From the NCBI GenBank assembly GCA_014379625.1, contig JACMLJ010000010.1:62001-126000 (forward strand): DNA of 64,000 nucleotides, read 5' to 3'. How positions within the stretch are numbered: position 1 is the stretch's first letter; the number at the start of each line of letters is the position of its first letter. The position numbers and the translations under genes are program-made. The notes beneath the pieces are model-generated. The model was not told the origin of the DNA and ran no database searches. It saw only the letters and a program-made list of their open reading frames with translations. This document shows positions 1 through 8,833 of the stretch, one piece after another. The DNA is from Ferruginibacter sp. (GTDB lineage Bacteria > Bacteroidota > Bacteroidia > Chitinophagales > Chitinophagaceae).

Positions 1-2
1 TG

Positions 3-1064
3 GGTGTTTATAAGTACCGGTTGTCTGTAGCAGAAGGGACCAATATAGTTATTAATAATTGCAGGGTTGCCTCCAATATAATAACCATAACGATACATGA
101 CATTCCGGTTGCAACCGCCGCCAGTAATAGCCCGGTTTGCGAAAAAAGGGCAATTAATTTAAGCGCCACCGGTGGCATCACTTATGCCTGGACCGGCCCA
201 GCCGGCTTTAGTGCAATATCAGCAAACCCGTCATTCCCTGCTCAAACCAATTCCCCCGGGCAATACATCGTAACAGTTACTGATTCATTTGGATGTAATA
301 ATACCGCATCCGTTAGTGTTATCACCCTTCCAAAACCGCTTGCTTCTATAAGTAATACGCAAACATTTTGCGAGGGCAATACCGTTAGCTTACTGGCGGG
401 AGGAGGAATTGCTTATTTATGGTCGCCTGCCACCGGGTTGTCTGGTATAAACATTCCTAACCCGATTGCCAGTCCCGGGGACACAACCAACTATAGCGTG
501 GTAGTTTTTAGCGCAAATAATTGTACAGATACTGCTACTGTGACAATGAATGTGATAAAAAGGCCCACTGCAAACGCAGGCCCGGATAAAATTTTATTAA
601 GGGGACTTCCGGTTGTTTTAGACGGAAGCGCCGGCGGCTCCAATGTTAGTTTCAACTGGTCTCCCGTTACATTTTTAAATGATCCATTGTTGATTCAACC
701 TGTGGCAACACCCTTACAGGATATTCGTTACACCTTAAATGTAATTTCGAACGATGGCTGTGGTTTGGCAACGGATGAGGTAATAGTAAAAGTGTATGAT
801 GATATTTATATACCTACCGCATTTTCCCCCAATAACGACGGACTGAATGATACCTGGCGTATCGAAGCGTTGATTGTTGCTCCAAATGCGAGCGTAATTA
901 TCTTTAACCGATATGGCAAAATTATTTTTGAAACCACCGGCAACAGCAAACAATGGGATGGCACTTATAAGGGCATTTCTTTGCCTGTGGGCGCATACAC
1001 GTATATGATAGATTTAAAAAACGGGAAGCCTTTAATAAAAGGAACGGTGATGATTGTAAGATGA
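3..1064 (+). CDS. Secreted T9SS-dependent protein with PKD/Ig-like repeats and gliding-motility-type C-terminal domain (5' partial)
   Basis: The reading frame is open to the left window edge (the codons before the first possible TTG read GVYKYR), so this is the C-terminal part of a larger protein. The visible part contains Ig/PKD-like segments of the kind that describe 'SPATGLSG' and 'NAGPDK' loops, typical of Bacteroidota adhesins. The last ~90 residues, beginning near YIPTAFSPNNDGLNDTW and containing a FNRYGKIIF strand and a WDGTYKG turn, match the CHU_C / type B C-terminal sorting domain, which targets proteins through the type IX secretion system to the cell surface or medium. GldH at 62.9 kb is consistent with a T9SS-bearing host. 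The substrate or ligand cannot be read from this fragment. The gene converges with the flippase gene 32 bp downstream. Confidence 0.9.
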   Translation, partial: GVYKYRLSVAEGTNIVINNCRVASNIITITIHDIPVATAASNSPVCEKRAINLSATGGITYAWTGPAGFSAISANPSFPAQTNSPGQYIVTVTDSFGCNNTASVSVITLPKPLASISNTQTFCEGNTVSLLAGGGIAYLWSPATGLSGINIPNPIASPGDTTNYSVVVFSANNCTDTATVTMNVIKRPTANAGPDKILLRGLPVVLDGSAGGSNVSFNWSPVTFLNDPLLIQPVATPLQDIRYTLNVISNDGCGLATDEVIVKVYDDIYIPTAFSPNNDGLNDTWRIEALIVAPNASVIIFNRYGKIIFETTGNSKQWDGTYKGISLPVGAYTYMIDLKNGKPLIKGTVMIVR

Positions 1065-1096
1065 TTTTTCATTTATTCATTTTATGCAGGGTGTTT

Positions 1097-2623
1097 TTAG
1101 TTCGCTGATTTAGGGGGCGGAGGTTGGAAAAATCGACCAATAACAGGGAACTGCTGAAATTCTTTTCTTTCCACATTCGCCATAAACCAAAGAAAAGCCA
1201 CTAATAAAACAATTGCTGTTGAGATAGAAAAGTAAATATTGGCATACAGCATCCCCAGGGCCCTATGCAGGAAGAATATCACTGCGGATAACACCAGGTA
1301 GGAAAGTAATTTCTTTTTAGCATAAGGTATCCGGTAAAATTTTTGTCCCAGTAAATACGAAGTAGTCATCATAAATGCATAGCAGGTAAATGTTGCCCAT
1401 GCGCTGCCGGTAAATCCAAACCTGGGTATCCACCAGATATTCAGTAGCACCGTAATAACGGCACCTGCAATGGTGATGGCAGCGCCGAATAAATTTCGGT
1501 CGGTGAGTTTATACCAGATGGAGAGGTTGTAGTAAATACCCAGGAAAACACTTCCCATGGCCAGTATGGGCACTATATGAATACCTTCTCCGTATTCCTT
1601 AAATTTTATCGTTAATATCTCTTTAAACACATCTAAAAAAAGGCCGATCACTAAAAACATACAGCAACAGGCGATTACAAAGAATTTCATTACCCTTGCG
1701 TATGTTTTTTTTGCATTATCCTCCTTTGACTGGTTAAAAAAAAATGGTTCTGCGGCCAACCGGAACATCTGAATAAAAATGGTGATTAATACGGCGAGCC
1801 TGTAATTGGCGGCAAAGATCCCCAGTTGCCTTTTGGCTTCTGCAGGAGGTAGCGTAACCACATGCTGGTATACGAGGCGGCTAATCATTTCATTAACCAT
1901 TCCTCCAAGTCCGACAATGATCAGCGGGTAAGCATATTTCATTGCCTGTTTCCATAATTTTCCATCAAAATTAAATTTGAAACTGATCCACTCTTTCCAT
2001 AATAATAAAAAGGTGGTTGCGCTTCCCGCCACATTGCCAATTAAATAATACCCTATACCAATGGAAGGATCATACATTAATAACCAAAAGCTACCCGGGT
2101 TTTTCTTTTCGATCTGCGGACAAACCCCGATAAAAAAAACCACCACCAATACATTTATAGTAATTCCGGCTATTCTCACAAAAGCGTATTTACGGGGCCT
2201 TCCTTCCTGCCGTAGTTTAGCAAAAGGTAAGGTGGCCAGGGTATCTAAAAAAATTATCCCGGTAAGCCATATAAAGTATTCGGGGTGATCGGGCATTAAT
2301 GCAGCATTTGCCAATGACTGGCTAAACAGCAATAATATCGCTGAAAATAATATGGTGGTGGTAAAGATGGAAACATTCAAGGTATTGTATAGCCGGTCCT
2401 TGTCCATCTCCTTCGAAAAACGGAAATAACTGGTTTCTACACCGTAGGTAAAGAGAATATTTATAAAGGGAACAATGGCATAGATCTGGGTAAGATCAGC
2501 AGTATCCGCAGCCTGATAAATAAAACTAAGCGAAAAATTAAGAATATAACCTAAGAACCTGCTTCCAATAGTGGGCAATCCATACCATAAAGTTTGCCCT
2601 GCTAATTTTTTTATACTGCTCAA
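1097..2623 (-). CDS. Wzx-like polysaccharide flippase (oligosaccharide flippase family)
   Basis: A 508-residue integral membrane protein with about 12-14 hydrophobic segments spread over its whole length, opening with SSIKKLAGQTLWYGLPTIGSR, the usual N-terminus of bacterial polysaccharide exporters (MVF/MOP superfamily). Such proteins flip lipid-linked sugar units across the inner membrane for O-antigen, capsule or exopolysaccharide assembly. The C-terminus ends in a short cytoplasmic tail with a PPPPK run. The start codon is TTG: an in-frame TAA lies directly before it (TAATTG), and the next methionine is inside the protein, so no longer form is possible. There is no glycosyltransferase cluster around it, so the transported glycan is unknown. 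It stands alone between a convergent T9SS protein gene and the MauG-like gene. Confidence 0.88.
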   Translation of the reverse strand: MSSIKKLAGQTLWYGLPTIGSRFLGYILNFSLSFIYQAADTADLTQIYAIVPFINILFTYGVETSYFRFSKEMDKDRLYNTLNVSIFTTTILFSAILLLFSQSLANAALMPDHPEYFIWLTGIIFLDTLATLPFAKLRQEGRPRKYAFVRIAGITINVLVVVFFIGVCPQIEKKNPGSFWLLMYDPSIGIGYYLIGNVAGSATTFLLLWKEWISFKFNFDGKLWKQAMKYAYPLIIVGLGGMVNEMISRLVYQHVVTLPPAEAKRQLGIFAANYRLAVLITIFIQMFRLAAEPFFFNQSKEDNAKKTYARVMKFFVIACCCMFLVIGLFLDVFKEILTIKFKEYGEGIHIVPILAMGSVFLGIYYNLSIWYKLTDRNLFGAAITIAGAVITVLLNIWWIPRFGFTGSAWATFTCYAFMMTTSYLLGQKFYRIPYAKKKLLSYLVLSAVIFFLHRALGMLYANIYFSISTAIVLLVAFLWFMANVERKEFQQFPVIGRFFQPPPPKSAN

Positions 2624-2768
2624 TTAAAAATTGTTTTCCGACAAATTTACTTGTATAATTTTTAATACGGGGTTCATTTTAATGCCAATATTTTAGCACG
2701 GGTTTATTAACAGTTTGCCGTTAAAAGAAATAAACAATCCTTTGTAAAATCGGGCAAATGTTTCGTTT

Positions 2769-3830
2769 TTAGCGGGGTTGTTCCAATCTTGTATTTTTTA
2801 GCAGTACATTATCTGTTAACGATTGCAAAAATTCCACCAGATCTACTTTTTCCTGGTTAGATATGGCGATCCGGTTTTTTAATAAGGGGTCAAGGGTTGG
2901 TTGATTTACTTCAATTCCGGAACGATAGTGTTCGATTACCTGCAATAGCGAAAAGCGCCTGCCATCGTGCATGTAGGGAAAGGTTAAGGCTGTGTTTCTT
3001 AAAGTGGGGACTTTAAATTTAAGTGAATCGACCCTATCGCCCGTGATACCCATCCTTCCCTTGTCTTTCAAAAAAGGATCAAGGGTTAGCCCGTTGTTCC
3101 GAAAAGAATTATCGGTAAACAATGGTTCTGTATGGCAGGCATTGCACTTGGCCTTAAAGGTATTGTATCCATTTTGCTCTGCCAGTGTAAAGCTTGCTTC
3201 ACCTCGTTTTACCTGGTCGTATTTACTGTTATAAGATTGTATGCTGCCCATAAATTGTGAAAGGGCCTTCAGCATCCGTTGGCTGTTAATGGCAGTGTCA
3301 CCAAATGCCGCTGTAAACATCCGTTTATAAGCACTATCGATACCCAGTTTTTTCAACACATTACCAAGTGTTTCTGCCATCTCACTGATATTGGTAATAG
3401 GAGCAAGCGGTTGTACTTCTATATGACTGATACCGCCATCCCAGTGCATCTCTTTCATCCATGCTAAATTAAAAATGGCGGGCGCATTGCGAAAGCTAAA
3501 ACTATTATCAAAACCATGACTAAACTGGTGGTCGTAGGTTGCAAAAGCTGCAAACTGCTGGTGACAACTGGCACAAGGGAAATTGCCATCCTTGCTCAGC
3601 CTTCCATCATAAAATAATTTTCTCCCCAGTTGAAAGCCTTCTTCTGTTAACGGATTGTCTTTAAAAATATTGGTGGGGGGCAGGGGCCATCCGGCAGGTA
3701 TGGTTAGTTGTAAATAAGTTGGATGATAACCAGAAGAGCTACGATCCCCATCACCTTTCTTACAGGCATCTGATAGGAGTACCGTGCCGGTCAGGATCAG
3801 GATTAAATATATGAGTATTTTAAATTTCAA
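2769..3830 (-). CDS. Di-haem cytochrome c peroxidase / MauG-like lipoprotein, MbnH-like
   Basis: 353 residues with an N-terminal hydrophobic segment ending at Cys23 (LLSDAC, a weak lipobox), so probably a periplasmic lipoprotein. Two CXXCH haem c sites are visible: CASCH at 86-90 and CNACH at 229-233. A later PYMHDG near 285-290 carries the Met often used as distal ligand in bacterial di-haem peroxidases. The family reduces H2O2 or, in MauG and MbnH, forms a bis-Fe(IV) state that oxidises Trp on a partner protein. The gene lies 11 bp behind an MbnP-like gene on the same strand, which is the MbnP-MbnH arrangement; this favours an MbnH-type role over simple peroxide detoxification (inference). 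The start is TTG, directly preceded by an in-frame TAA, and it is the only start that keeps the signal sequence. Confidence 0.88.
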   Translation of the reverse strand: MKFKILIYLILILTGTVLLSDACKKGDGDRSSSGYHPTYLQLTIPAGWPLPPTNIFKDNPLTEEGFQLGRKLFYDGRLSKDGNFPCASCHQQFAAFATYDHQFSHGFDNSFSFRNAPAIFNLAWMKEMHWDGGISHIEVQPLAPITNISEMAETLGNVLKKLGIDSAYKRMFTAAFGDTAINSQRMLKALSQFMGSIQSYNSKYDQVKRGEASFTLAEQNGYNTFKAKCNACHTEPLFTDNSFRNNGLTLDPFLKDKGRMGITGDRVDSLKFKVPTLRNTALTFPYMHDGRRFSLLQVIEHYRSGIEVNQPTLDPLLKNRIAISNQEKVDLVEFLQSLTDNVLLKNTRLEQPR

Positions 3831-3841
3831 TTAACGGGCTT

Positions 3842-4606
3842 TTAATTATTTACCACATCTGTAACTTTAAACATATCACTGTAATTATCTGCAATTTTTT
3901 TTGATAAAACCCCGGGAGTGGTGCAAACGGGCAGGTCGGCAATCTTTACATCAGCGGGGGTTTGCCACCATTTATCAAAATCAGCTTCTATAATTATTTC
4001 ACTGGTCTTCCCCTTTCTTATTTCCACAAATTTACTACCCGGGAAAGTTAACCCAATCTGTCTTAATACATTATTAGCACCGGAAAAACCGCCTATATGA
4101 TATTCTATTTTATTACCCACCTGGTTCGACTGGGGTGATGTGCCCTCCATCTTAGCCATTATATAACCACTGTTCCATGTCCAAAACATGTCATTTAGCG
4201 GATCCAATGCACCAGTTTGTGCGCCGCTTACATTACGGGTGCTGTCTACCCCAATTAAAAAACTCAGGGTTATAAACGAATTTTCAACGGCCTCAAAACT
4301 AAAGCTTAAACTGCCGGGCAGGCCCTGGTCCACCAGGTGATAACTTTCTTTTTCAATGGCTGTAGTGGGTAACCCGCTTAACCCCAGGCGCACATTACTT
4401 ATATAATATTTAAATTTTGTGATCTTATAGGTTTCACCAAAGGGATTGGTATAGCTGGTGGTACCCAACACCATCGGGTTAGTTTTTACCGTGTTGCGGA
4501 AAGTAAGCCTTACGGTTCCGGTTTGGGATGTAATTGATTTTTGACAACCGCCCGATAACAGGAATGCAGGATATATCAACAGAAAATATTTAATTGAAGG
4601 TTTCAT
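3842..4606 (-). CDS. MbnP-like copper-binding lipoprotein
   Basis: About 254 residues with a lipoprotein signal (LLSGGC, Cys near 21), hence periplasmic or membrane-anchored. The body matches the MbnP-like family: a KITKFKYYISNVRL strand near 61-75, a FWTWNSGYIMAKMEG motif near 141-155 and YHIGG near 169-173. In characterised MbnP a Trp is converted to kynurenine by the di-haem partner MbnH, which creates a copper site; the FWTW pair is the obvious candidate here, though which Trp is used cannot be told. The gene is followed after 11 bp by the MauG/MbnH-like gene. Its start abuts the arfB stop in TGAGTGATG; I chose the ATG, but the GTG one codon upstream is possible. No methanobactin precursor or biosynthesis gene is nearby. 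Confidence 0.85.
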   Translation of the reverse strand: MKPSIKYFLLIYPAFLLSGGCQKSITSQTGTVRLTFRNTVKTNPMVLGTTSYTNPFGETYKITKFKYYISNVRLGLSGLPTTAIEKESYHLVDQGLPGSLSFSFEAVENSFITLSFLIGVDSTRNVSGAQTGALDPLNDMFWTWNSGYIMAKMEGTSPQSNQVGNKIEYHIGGFSGANNVLRQIGLTFPGSKFVEIRKGKTSEIIIEADFDKWWQTPADVKIADLPVCTTPGVLSKKIADNYSDMFKVTDVVNN

Positions 4607-4609
4607 CAC

Positions 4610-5047
4610 TCACAATTTAATTTTTTTTCGGTATTGTTTTATTTCACCCGTTTTCTTTTTGATTTCAATTCTTTTTTCCTTTGCCGCTTTACCGGGTTTG
4701 GTTGGCTTTCTTTTTTTTGGTATAAGCAGTGCCCTGGTTATCAATAGATTCATTTTCCTGGTTACCTGCTGCTTATTCCCTAACTGAGACCTTTCTGTTT
4801 GGCTTTTTACCAATATAAATCCCTGGGCAGTAATTCTATTGGCTAATTTTTCATTTAAAAGCGCCTTTTGTATTTCAGTTAGCAGGGACGATGATCCTAT
4901 ATTCCAATATCCCTCCACCATCGTCTCCACTTTATTTACATTTTGCCCTCCTTTTCCACCGCTCCGGGCCGTTTTAAACTTAATTTCTCCTCCAATATCC
5001 ATATCCAAATTTACTTTATTTACGTTAATGAAGGTGACCAAAGCCAT
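4610..5047 (-). CDS. arfB: Alternative ribosome-rescue factor ArfB (peptidyl-tRNA hydrolase)
   Basis: 145 residues with the GGQ catalytic loop in ARSGGKGGQNVNKVET (about 28-43), which hydrolyses peptidyl-tRNA on ribosomes stalled without a stop codon. The C-terminal tail from about 110 is very basic (KKRKPTKPGKAAKEKR and further Lys/Arg), as needed to enter the empty mRNA channel; this and the short length separate ArfB from RF1/RF2. Its stop codon is contiguous with the start of the MbnP-like gene, so the three genes 5047-2769 are probably cotranscribed, although no functional link is known. It is divergent from pcrB, with 68 bp between the starts. Confidence 0.93.
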   Translation of the reverse strand: MALVTFINVNKVNLDMDIGGEIKFKTARSGGKGGQNVNKVETMVEGYWNIGSSSLLTEIQKALLNEKLANRITAQGFILVKSQTERSQLGNKQQVTRKMNLLITRALLIPKKRKPTKPGKAAKEKRIEIKKKTGEIKQYRKKIKL

Positions 5048-5115
5048 TCATTTGGTATCTTTATTTTTATTAGAGCAAAAAAATCAGGATTTTTGCACGA
5101 ACCAACCCATAGTTG

Positions 5116-5871
5116 ATGCTAAAAGGTATATATCATTCACTTACAGAGCGAAAGCGTTCAGGCAAAAAATCATTTGCGGTATTAATTGATCCGGATAAGG
5201 TGAATGATTGTAATATGGAACATCTTATCGGACTTTCCGTATCCGCCAAAGTAGATTATTTTTTGGTAGGCGGTAGTTTAGTGATTTCTAACTATTTAGA
5301 TGAATGCCTTCAATTTATCAAAAGAAACTGTGCCATACCTACTGTGCTTTTCCCCGGCAGCCCATCGCAGGTGAGCAAATATGCCGATGCTTTGTTGTAC
5401 CTGTCATTGATCAGCGGCCGTAATGCAGAATTATTGATTGGCCAGCATGTAGTATCAGCGCCTATTGTTAAGAAAAGCGGACTGGAAATTATGCCTACGG
5501 GATATATGGTGGTGGATGGTGGCGCACCTACAACCGTTTCTTATATTTCCAATGCCAGCCCCTTGCCTGCAGATAAGAATGAAATTGCCATGTGTACCGC
5601 TATGGCGGGCGAAATGCTCGGGATGAAGTTAATTTATATGGATGCCGGCAGTGGCGCCAAACGGGCCATAACTGAAAGTATGATAGAAAAAGTAGCCCAA
5701 TCCATCGCTGTACCCCTGATAGTTGGCGGTGGTATTATTGAACCTGAAAAAGCTTACCTCAATTGCAAGGCGGGTGCAGATGTGATTGTGGTAGGTAATG
5801 CTATTGAAAAGGATGCCTCCCTGATAAAAGAAATGGCTGCTGCTGTACATAGTGTAGCCGTAAACGTGTAA
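5116..5871 (+). CDS. pcrB: Geranylgeranylglyceryl/heptaprenylglyceryl-phosphate synthase family (PcrB-like)
   Basis: 251 residues forming a TIM barrel of the GGGPS/PcrB family, which joins a polyprenyl diphosphate to sn-glycerol-1-phosphate. Recognisable parts are FAVLIDPDK near the N-terminus, DYFLVGGSL (about 47-55), the MPTGYMVVDGG region (about 130-140), YMDAGSGA and the phosphate-binding PLIVGGGI and DVIVVGNAIE near the C-terminus. Bacteroidota carry the group II GGGPS, so the gene is typical of the phylum; chain length cannot be set from sequence alone. A TTG lies one codon upstream; I prefer the ATG. It is divergent from arfB and converges with the LytTR regulator gene. Confidence 0.92.
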   Translation: MLKGIYHSLTERKRSGKKSFAVLIDPDKVNDCNMEHLIGLSVSAKVDYFLVGGSLVISNYLDECLQFIKRNCAIPTVLFPGSPSQVSKYADALLYLSLISGRNAELLIGQHVVSAPIVKKSGLEIMPTGYMVVDGGAPTTVSYISNASPLPADKNEIAMCTAMAGEMLGMKLIYMDAGSGAKRAITESMIEKVAQSIAVPLIVGGGIIEPEKAYLNCKAGADVIVVGNAIEKDASLIKEMAAAVHSVAVNV

Positions 5872-5946
5872 TCCTTTTTTGCATTTACTATGCCGGGTTA
5901 AATACAAACGTGCACAGAAAGACAGAAATCAACAAGTAACAACCTA

Positions 5947-6675
5947 CTACAAACTCATCATTTCCTTAAACTTAACTGCCTGTCTGCGGCTGACTTCCAC
6001 TTTTTCGCCCCCCTGCAGGTCGAGTAACAAACCACCATTAAAGTAAGGTTCTATTTTTTCGATCATTCGCATGTTCACAATGTGTTTGCGGTTGGCCCTG
6101 AAAAAGGTTTTTTCATCCAGCCTTTCTTCTAAAGCATTTAAGGATTTTAATATCAGCGGCTTGTTACCCGCGAAAAACACTTTGGCATAATTACCAACAC
6201 TTTCGAATAAACGCACTTCCGACAGTTTTACAAACCAGCAGCGTTCGCCATCCTTTACAAATACCTGGTCGTTTTCGGTAAGCATGCCCCGGTTTAACGC
6301 CTGCTGGGCCGCTAATTCTTTTTCTTCCGCCAATTGCAGTTTTTGCAAGGCATCCGCAAGACGCTTGGGTTCTATCGGCTTCATTAAATAGTCCAGTGCA
6401 TTCACTTCAAATGCTTTTAATGCATATTCATCATAAGCGGTTGTGAAAATTACATGAGGGGCTTTATCCAGTTCCTGCAGCATGGCGAAGCCGGTTTTTC
6501 CGGGCATTTGTATATCTAAAAAAATAAGGTCGGGGTTCAATGCATCAATTTTTTCGATGCCTTCGGCGGCATTGGCGGCTTCATCTATTACTTCCACATC
6601 CGGAAAATCGAGCAATAATTTTTTTAGTTCGTTTCTTGCTAACCGTTCATCGTCGATGATGATTGCTTTGTGCAT
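5947..6675 (-). CDS. LytTR-family response regulator
   Basis: 242 residues: receiver domain 1-120 with acidic pair Asp8/Asp9, phospho-acceptor Asp54 (FLDIQMPG) and Lys99 (LMKP), then a LytTR DNA-binding domain from about 140 to the end with the RANRKHIVN segment and the SRRQAVKFKEM end. LytTR proteins bind DNA through a beta-type domain and act as transcription activators. It is the second gene after the LytS-type kinase at 6744-7793, 68 bp apart, so the two form one signalling unit. Targets are unknown; the nearby secreted protein gene (7977-8579) is a possible one by position only. Confidence 0.95.
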   Translation of the reverse strand: MHKAIIIDDERLARNELKKLLLDFPDVEVIDEAANAAEGIEKIDALNPDLIFLDIQMPGKTGFAMLQELDKAPHVIFTTAYDEYALKAFEVNALDYLMKPIEPKRLADALQKLQLAEEKELAAQQALNRGMLTENDQVFVKDGERCWFVKLSEVRLFESVGNYAKVFFAGNKPLILKSLNALEERLDEKTFFRANRKHIVNMRMIEKIEPYFNGGLLLDLQGGEKVEVSRRQAVKFKEMMSL

Positions 6676-6743
6676 AAGAGAAGTTTATGGTTTAATAATG
6701 GCCCGATGCATTGCTGCGCTCTACGAAATTAATAAAATTGTGC

Positions 6744-7793
6744 TTAAATTACTACAAGCGGCATCGTTATTCTTGACTCTACCATTTCGTTGCCGAGGTT
6801 TTTGATGGCAAAACTGGCTTTGCCCTGGTAAAGGAGGTTTAGCCTGTCCTGGGTGCTCCTTACCCCAAATCCGTTCTCGTTTATATAAGTTCCCAATTGC
6901 CCTGAGTTTTGAACCACTATCTCATGGTGGTTTTTTACAAAATCCGATGTAACGCGTATGGTACCACCTTGTACCTTTTTACTGATCCCGTGTTTGATGG
7001 CATTTTCTACCAGGGTCTGCAGCATCATGGGTGGTACGGGTTGTTCGAGGGTATCTTCATCGATATCCATTTCTACTATCAGTCTTTCTTCAAAACGCAT
7101 TTTTTCCAGGGCCAGGTAATCCTTTACAATACTTAATTCTCTTTGTAAAGGCACGGTCTCTAATTTTTCTGTTTGCATACTGCTGCGCAAAATATTGCTT
7201 AGTTCAGTAATTGCAGTTCTTGCCCTTGAGGGGTTTTCATCTACAAGCGCCCGTATACTATTCAGGGCATTAAAAATAAAATGAGGATTAATATGCGATT
7301 TGATCGTTTTTAATTCCAGCTCCTTTACCAGCGATTGCAATTTTAGGGTATCTACTTCCTGCCGTCTGGTACGTTCCACATAATGAAAAGTATAGTATAA
7401 CAGGTTCCAGATAAACAGCAAAAAGAAATTATTGATGGAATTGCGGGTAATCTCATTCAACATTGAAAATTTTGGCGCCCCGTTTTCCTCCATGTTGAGT
7501 ATCTTTTTTAACCCTACATACGCGCAGGCATAAATGATAGCGAATACAATGGTAAGAATTATGAAACTAAGGATTTGTATTTTTATGGGCTTATTCAGTA
7601 ACTGGTATTCTTTGATCATCAACCGCATAATATGCGTTACCATAAAACCCAGTATTACGCTGATGGTGATGAGCGCATAAAAATGGTCGATCTTTCTGGT
7701 GGAAAGGTTTAAGTAGTAAAAAACCGATATGGCAAAATTGGCGCCCCATCCTATAAACTGGCAGATCCAGTATTTAGAAATAATTATTTTCAT
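6744..7793 (-). CDS. LytS-type sensor histidine kinase (His_kinase family)
   Basis: 349 residues: four hydrophobic segments within the first ~135 residues with no periplasmic sensor domain, then a short coiled coil (about 140-165) and the His_kinase domain starting SHINPHFIFNALNSI, with the phospho-acceptor His171. The ATP-binding part follows with LVENAIKHG and an NGFGVRSTQDRL G-box. This is the usual Bacteroidota partner of LytTR regulators, and the regulator gene follows directly. The ligand may be sensed within the membrane, since almost no extracytoplasmic loop is present (inference). Confidence 0.95.
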   Translation of the reverse strand: MKIIISKYWICQFIGWGANFAISVFYYLNLSTRKIDHFYALITISVILGFMVTHIMRLMIKEYQLLNKPIKIQILSFIILTIVFAIIYACAYVGLKKILNMEENGAPKFSMLNEITRNSINNFFLLFIWNLLYYTFHYVERTRRQEVDTLKLQSLVKELELKTIKSHINPHFIFNALNSIRALVDENPSRARTAITELSNILRSSMQTEKLETVPLQRELSIVKDYLALEKMRFEERLIVEMDIDEDTLEQPVPPMMLQTLVENAIKHGISKKVQGGTIRVTSDFVKNHHEIVVQNSGQLGTYINENGFGVRSTQDRLNLLYQGKASFAIKNLGNEMVESRITMPLVVI

Positions 7794-7976
7794 ATAAAAA
7801 CAAATCTACGAATTCGTTAGCCTAATCTATTTTCGTTTATACTAATGGTGAAATGATGGTTTGGGAGGTGCAGGCCAGCAGAGCCTGATTTTTTGAATAT
7901 TTGAATAATAATAAATAGTGAAATAAAAACCCTCCGGGAATTTCTGCTCATAGTTTTGTCAATTTTTAAACCCCAT

Positions 7977-8579
7977 TTAAAAATATAAAAGACGACCAAA
8001 TGCGATACTTCCATGAAGGACATTATAAACATCACTGCTTAAATAAATTTTGCTTCCGATGCGGGTGCCGAAAAAAGCATTCAAATAGGTTTTCCTAAAT
8101 TGTCTTTGATAGCCAATATTCAGGAACAGGCCTGCACTTGCTGGTTTTGCATCGGCTTTAGACCTGCTAAATATGATCAACGGTTTGCTGATCGCAAAAG
8201 GTTCTAATGAAAGATAGCTGGCAGTAAAATTACGGGTTGTTCTTTCGAGCCTTATCCTCCTTTTCAGGTTATAATAATACCGCAATTCGCATGAAGCTGC
8301 CATAAATAAACCCTGGCGATAATCCTTATCTGCCCAAATACCCGTTGTAATTTCCGCCCTTGAGAGCGAAGGCCCTGCTTTTACAACAACGGTAAAAGGT
8401 TGGTATATTTCATGTTCATAACAGCCGGCAAGCGCTACACCCTCATCTATTGAAAAAGTCACCATTGCCCTGAATATGTCTTTGTCAATTTCCATTTTAT
8501 GAATATCCACATCATTTGAAACAACCTGGCAAATAGCGGCTGGAGGCACAAACAAAAGAAGAAAAAAAAGAAATTTCAT
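7977..8579 (-). CDS. Secreted protein of unknown function, possible outer-membrane beta-barrel
   Basis: From the ATG at 8579 the product is 200 residues with a clean signal peptide (MKFLFFLLLFVPPAAICQ). The frame stays open for 19 codons upstream, but the added residues are Cys/Tyr-rich and would spoil the signal. The mature part alternates polar and hydrophobic residues in long strands (LFMAASCELRYYYNLKRRIR, AGLFLNIGYQRQF, LNAFFGTRIGSK) and ends in aromatic LLYF, which resembles a small outer-membrane barrel. No family is recognised. It is transcribed towards the LytS kinase gene, 183 bp away, and is divergent from the beta-lactamase-like gene. Confidence 0.65.
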   Translation of the reverse strand: MKFLFFLLLFVPPAAICQVVSNDVDIHKMEIDKDIFRAMVTFSIDEGVALAGCYEHEIYQPFTVVVKAGPSLSRAEITTGIWADKDYRQGLFMAASCELRYYYNLKRRIRLERTTRNFTASYLSLEPFAISKPLIIFSRSKADAKPASAGLFLNIGYQRQFRKTYLNAFFGTRIGSKIYLSSDVYNVLHGSIAFGRLLYF

Positions 8580-8833
8580 AAGCGCTGGCATAAAACAGCT
8601 ACAATAATAATATAATTTATTTCTTTTTCCCATCATTCCAAAAGCTTTGTGAAAAAGACTACCCTCCTATCTTTCGCTGATTAACAAAAAACGACTTTTC
8701 GCTGTAAAATAAAAGGAAGATTATATTGCTTTTGTACCCCTGTCGGTAACCGGACAAACCTGCAATATCACCGGGTTTTTAAAGTTGCTATTTTTCTTTA
8801 TTTTAGTTGTTCAATAACAATTGACTATTAAAA

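Noticed and set aside
2769..4606. Methanobactin biosynthesis locus
   Set aside because: Only the MbnP/MbnH-like pair is present; no precursor peptide or MbnB/MbnC-like gene is seen around it.
7817..8035. 72-codon minus-strand ORF between the LytS kinase and the secreted protein genes
   Set aside because: Overlaps the end of the 7977-8579 gene in another frame, no family, poor composition.
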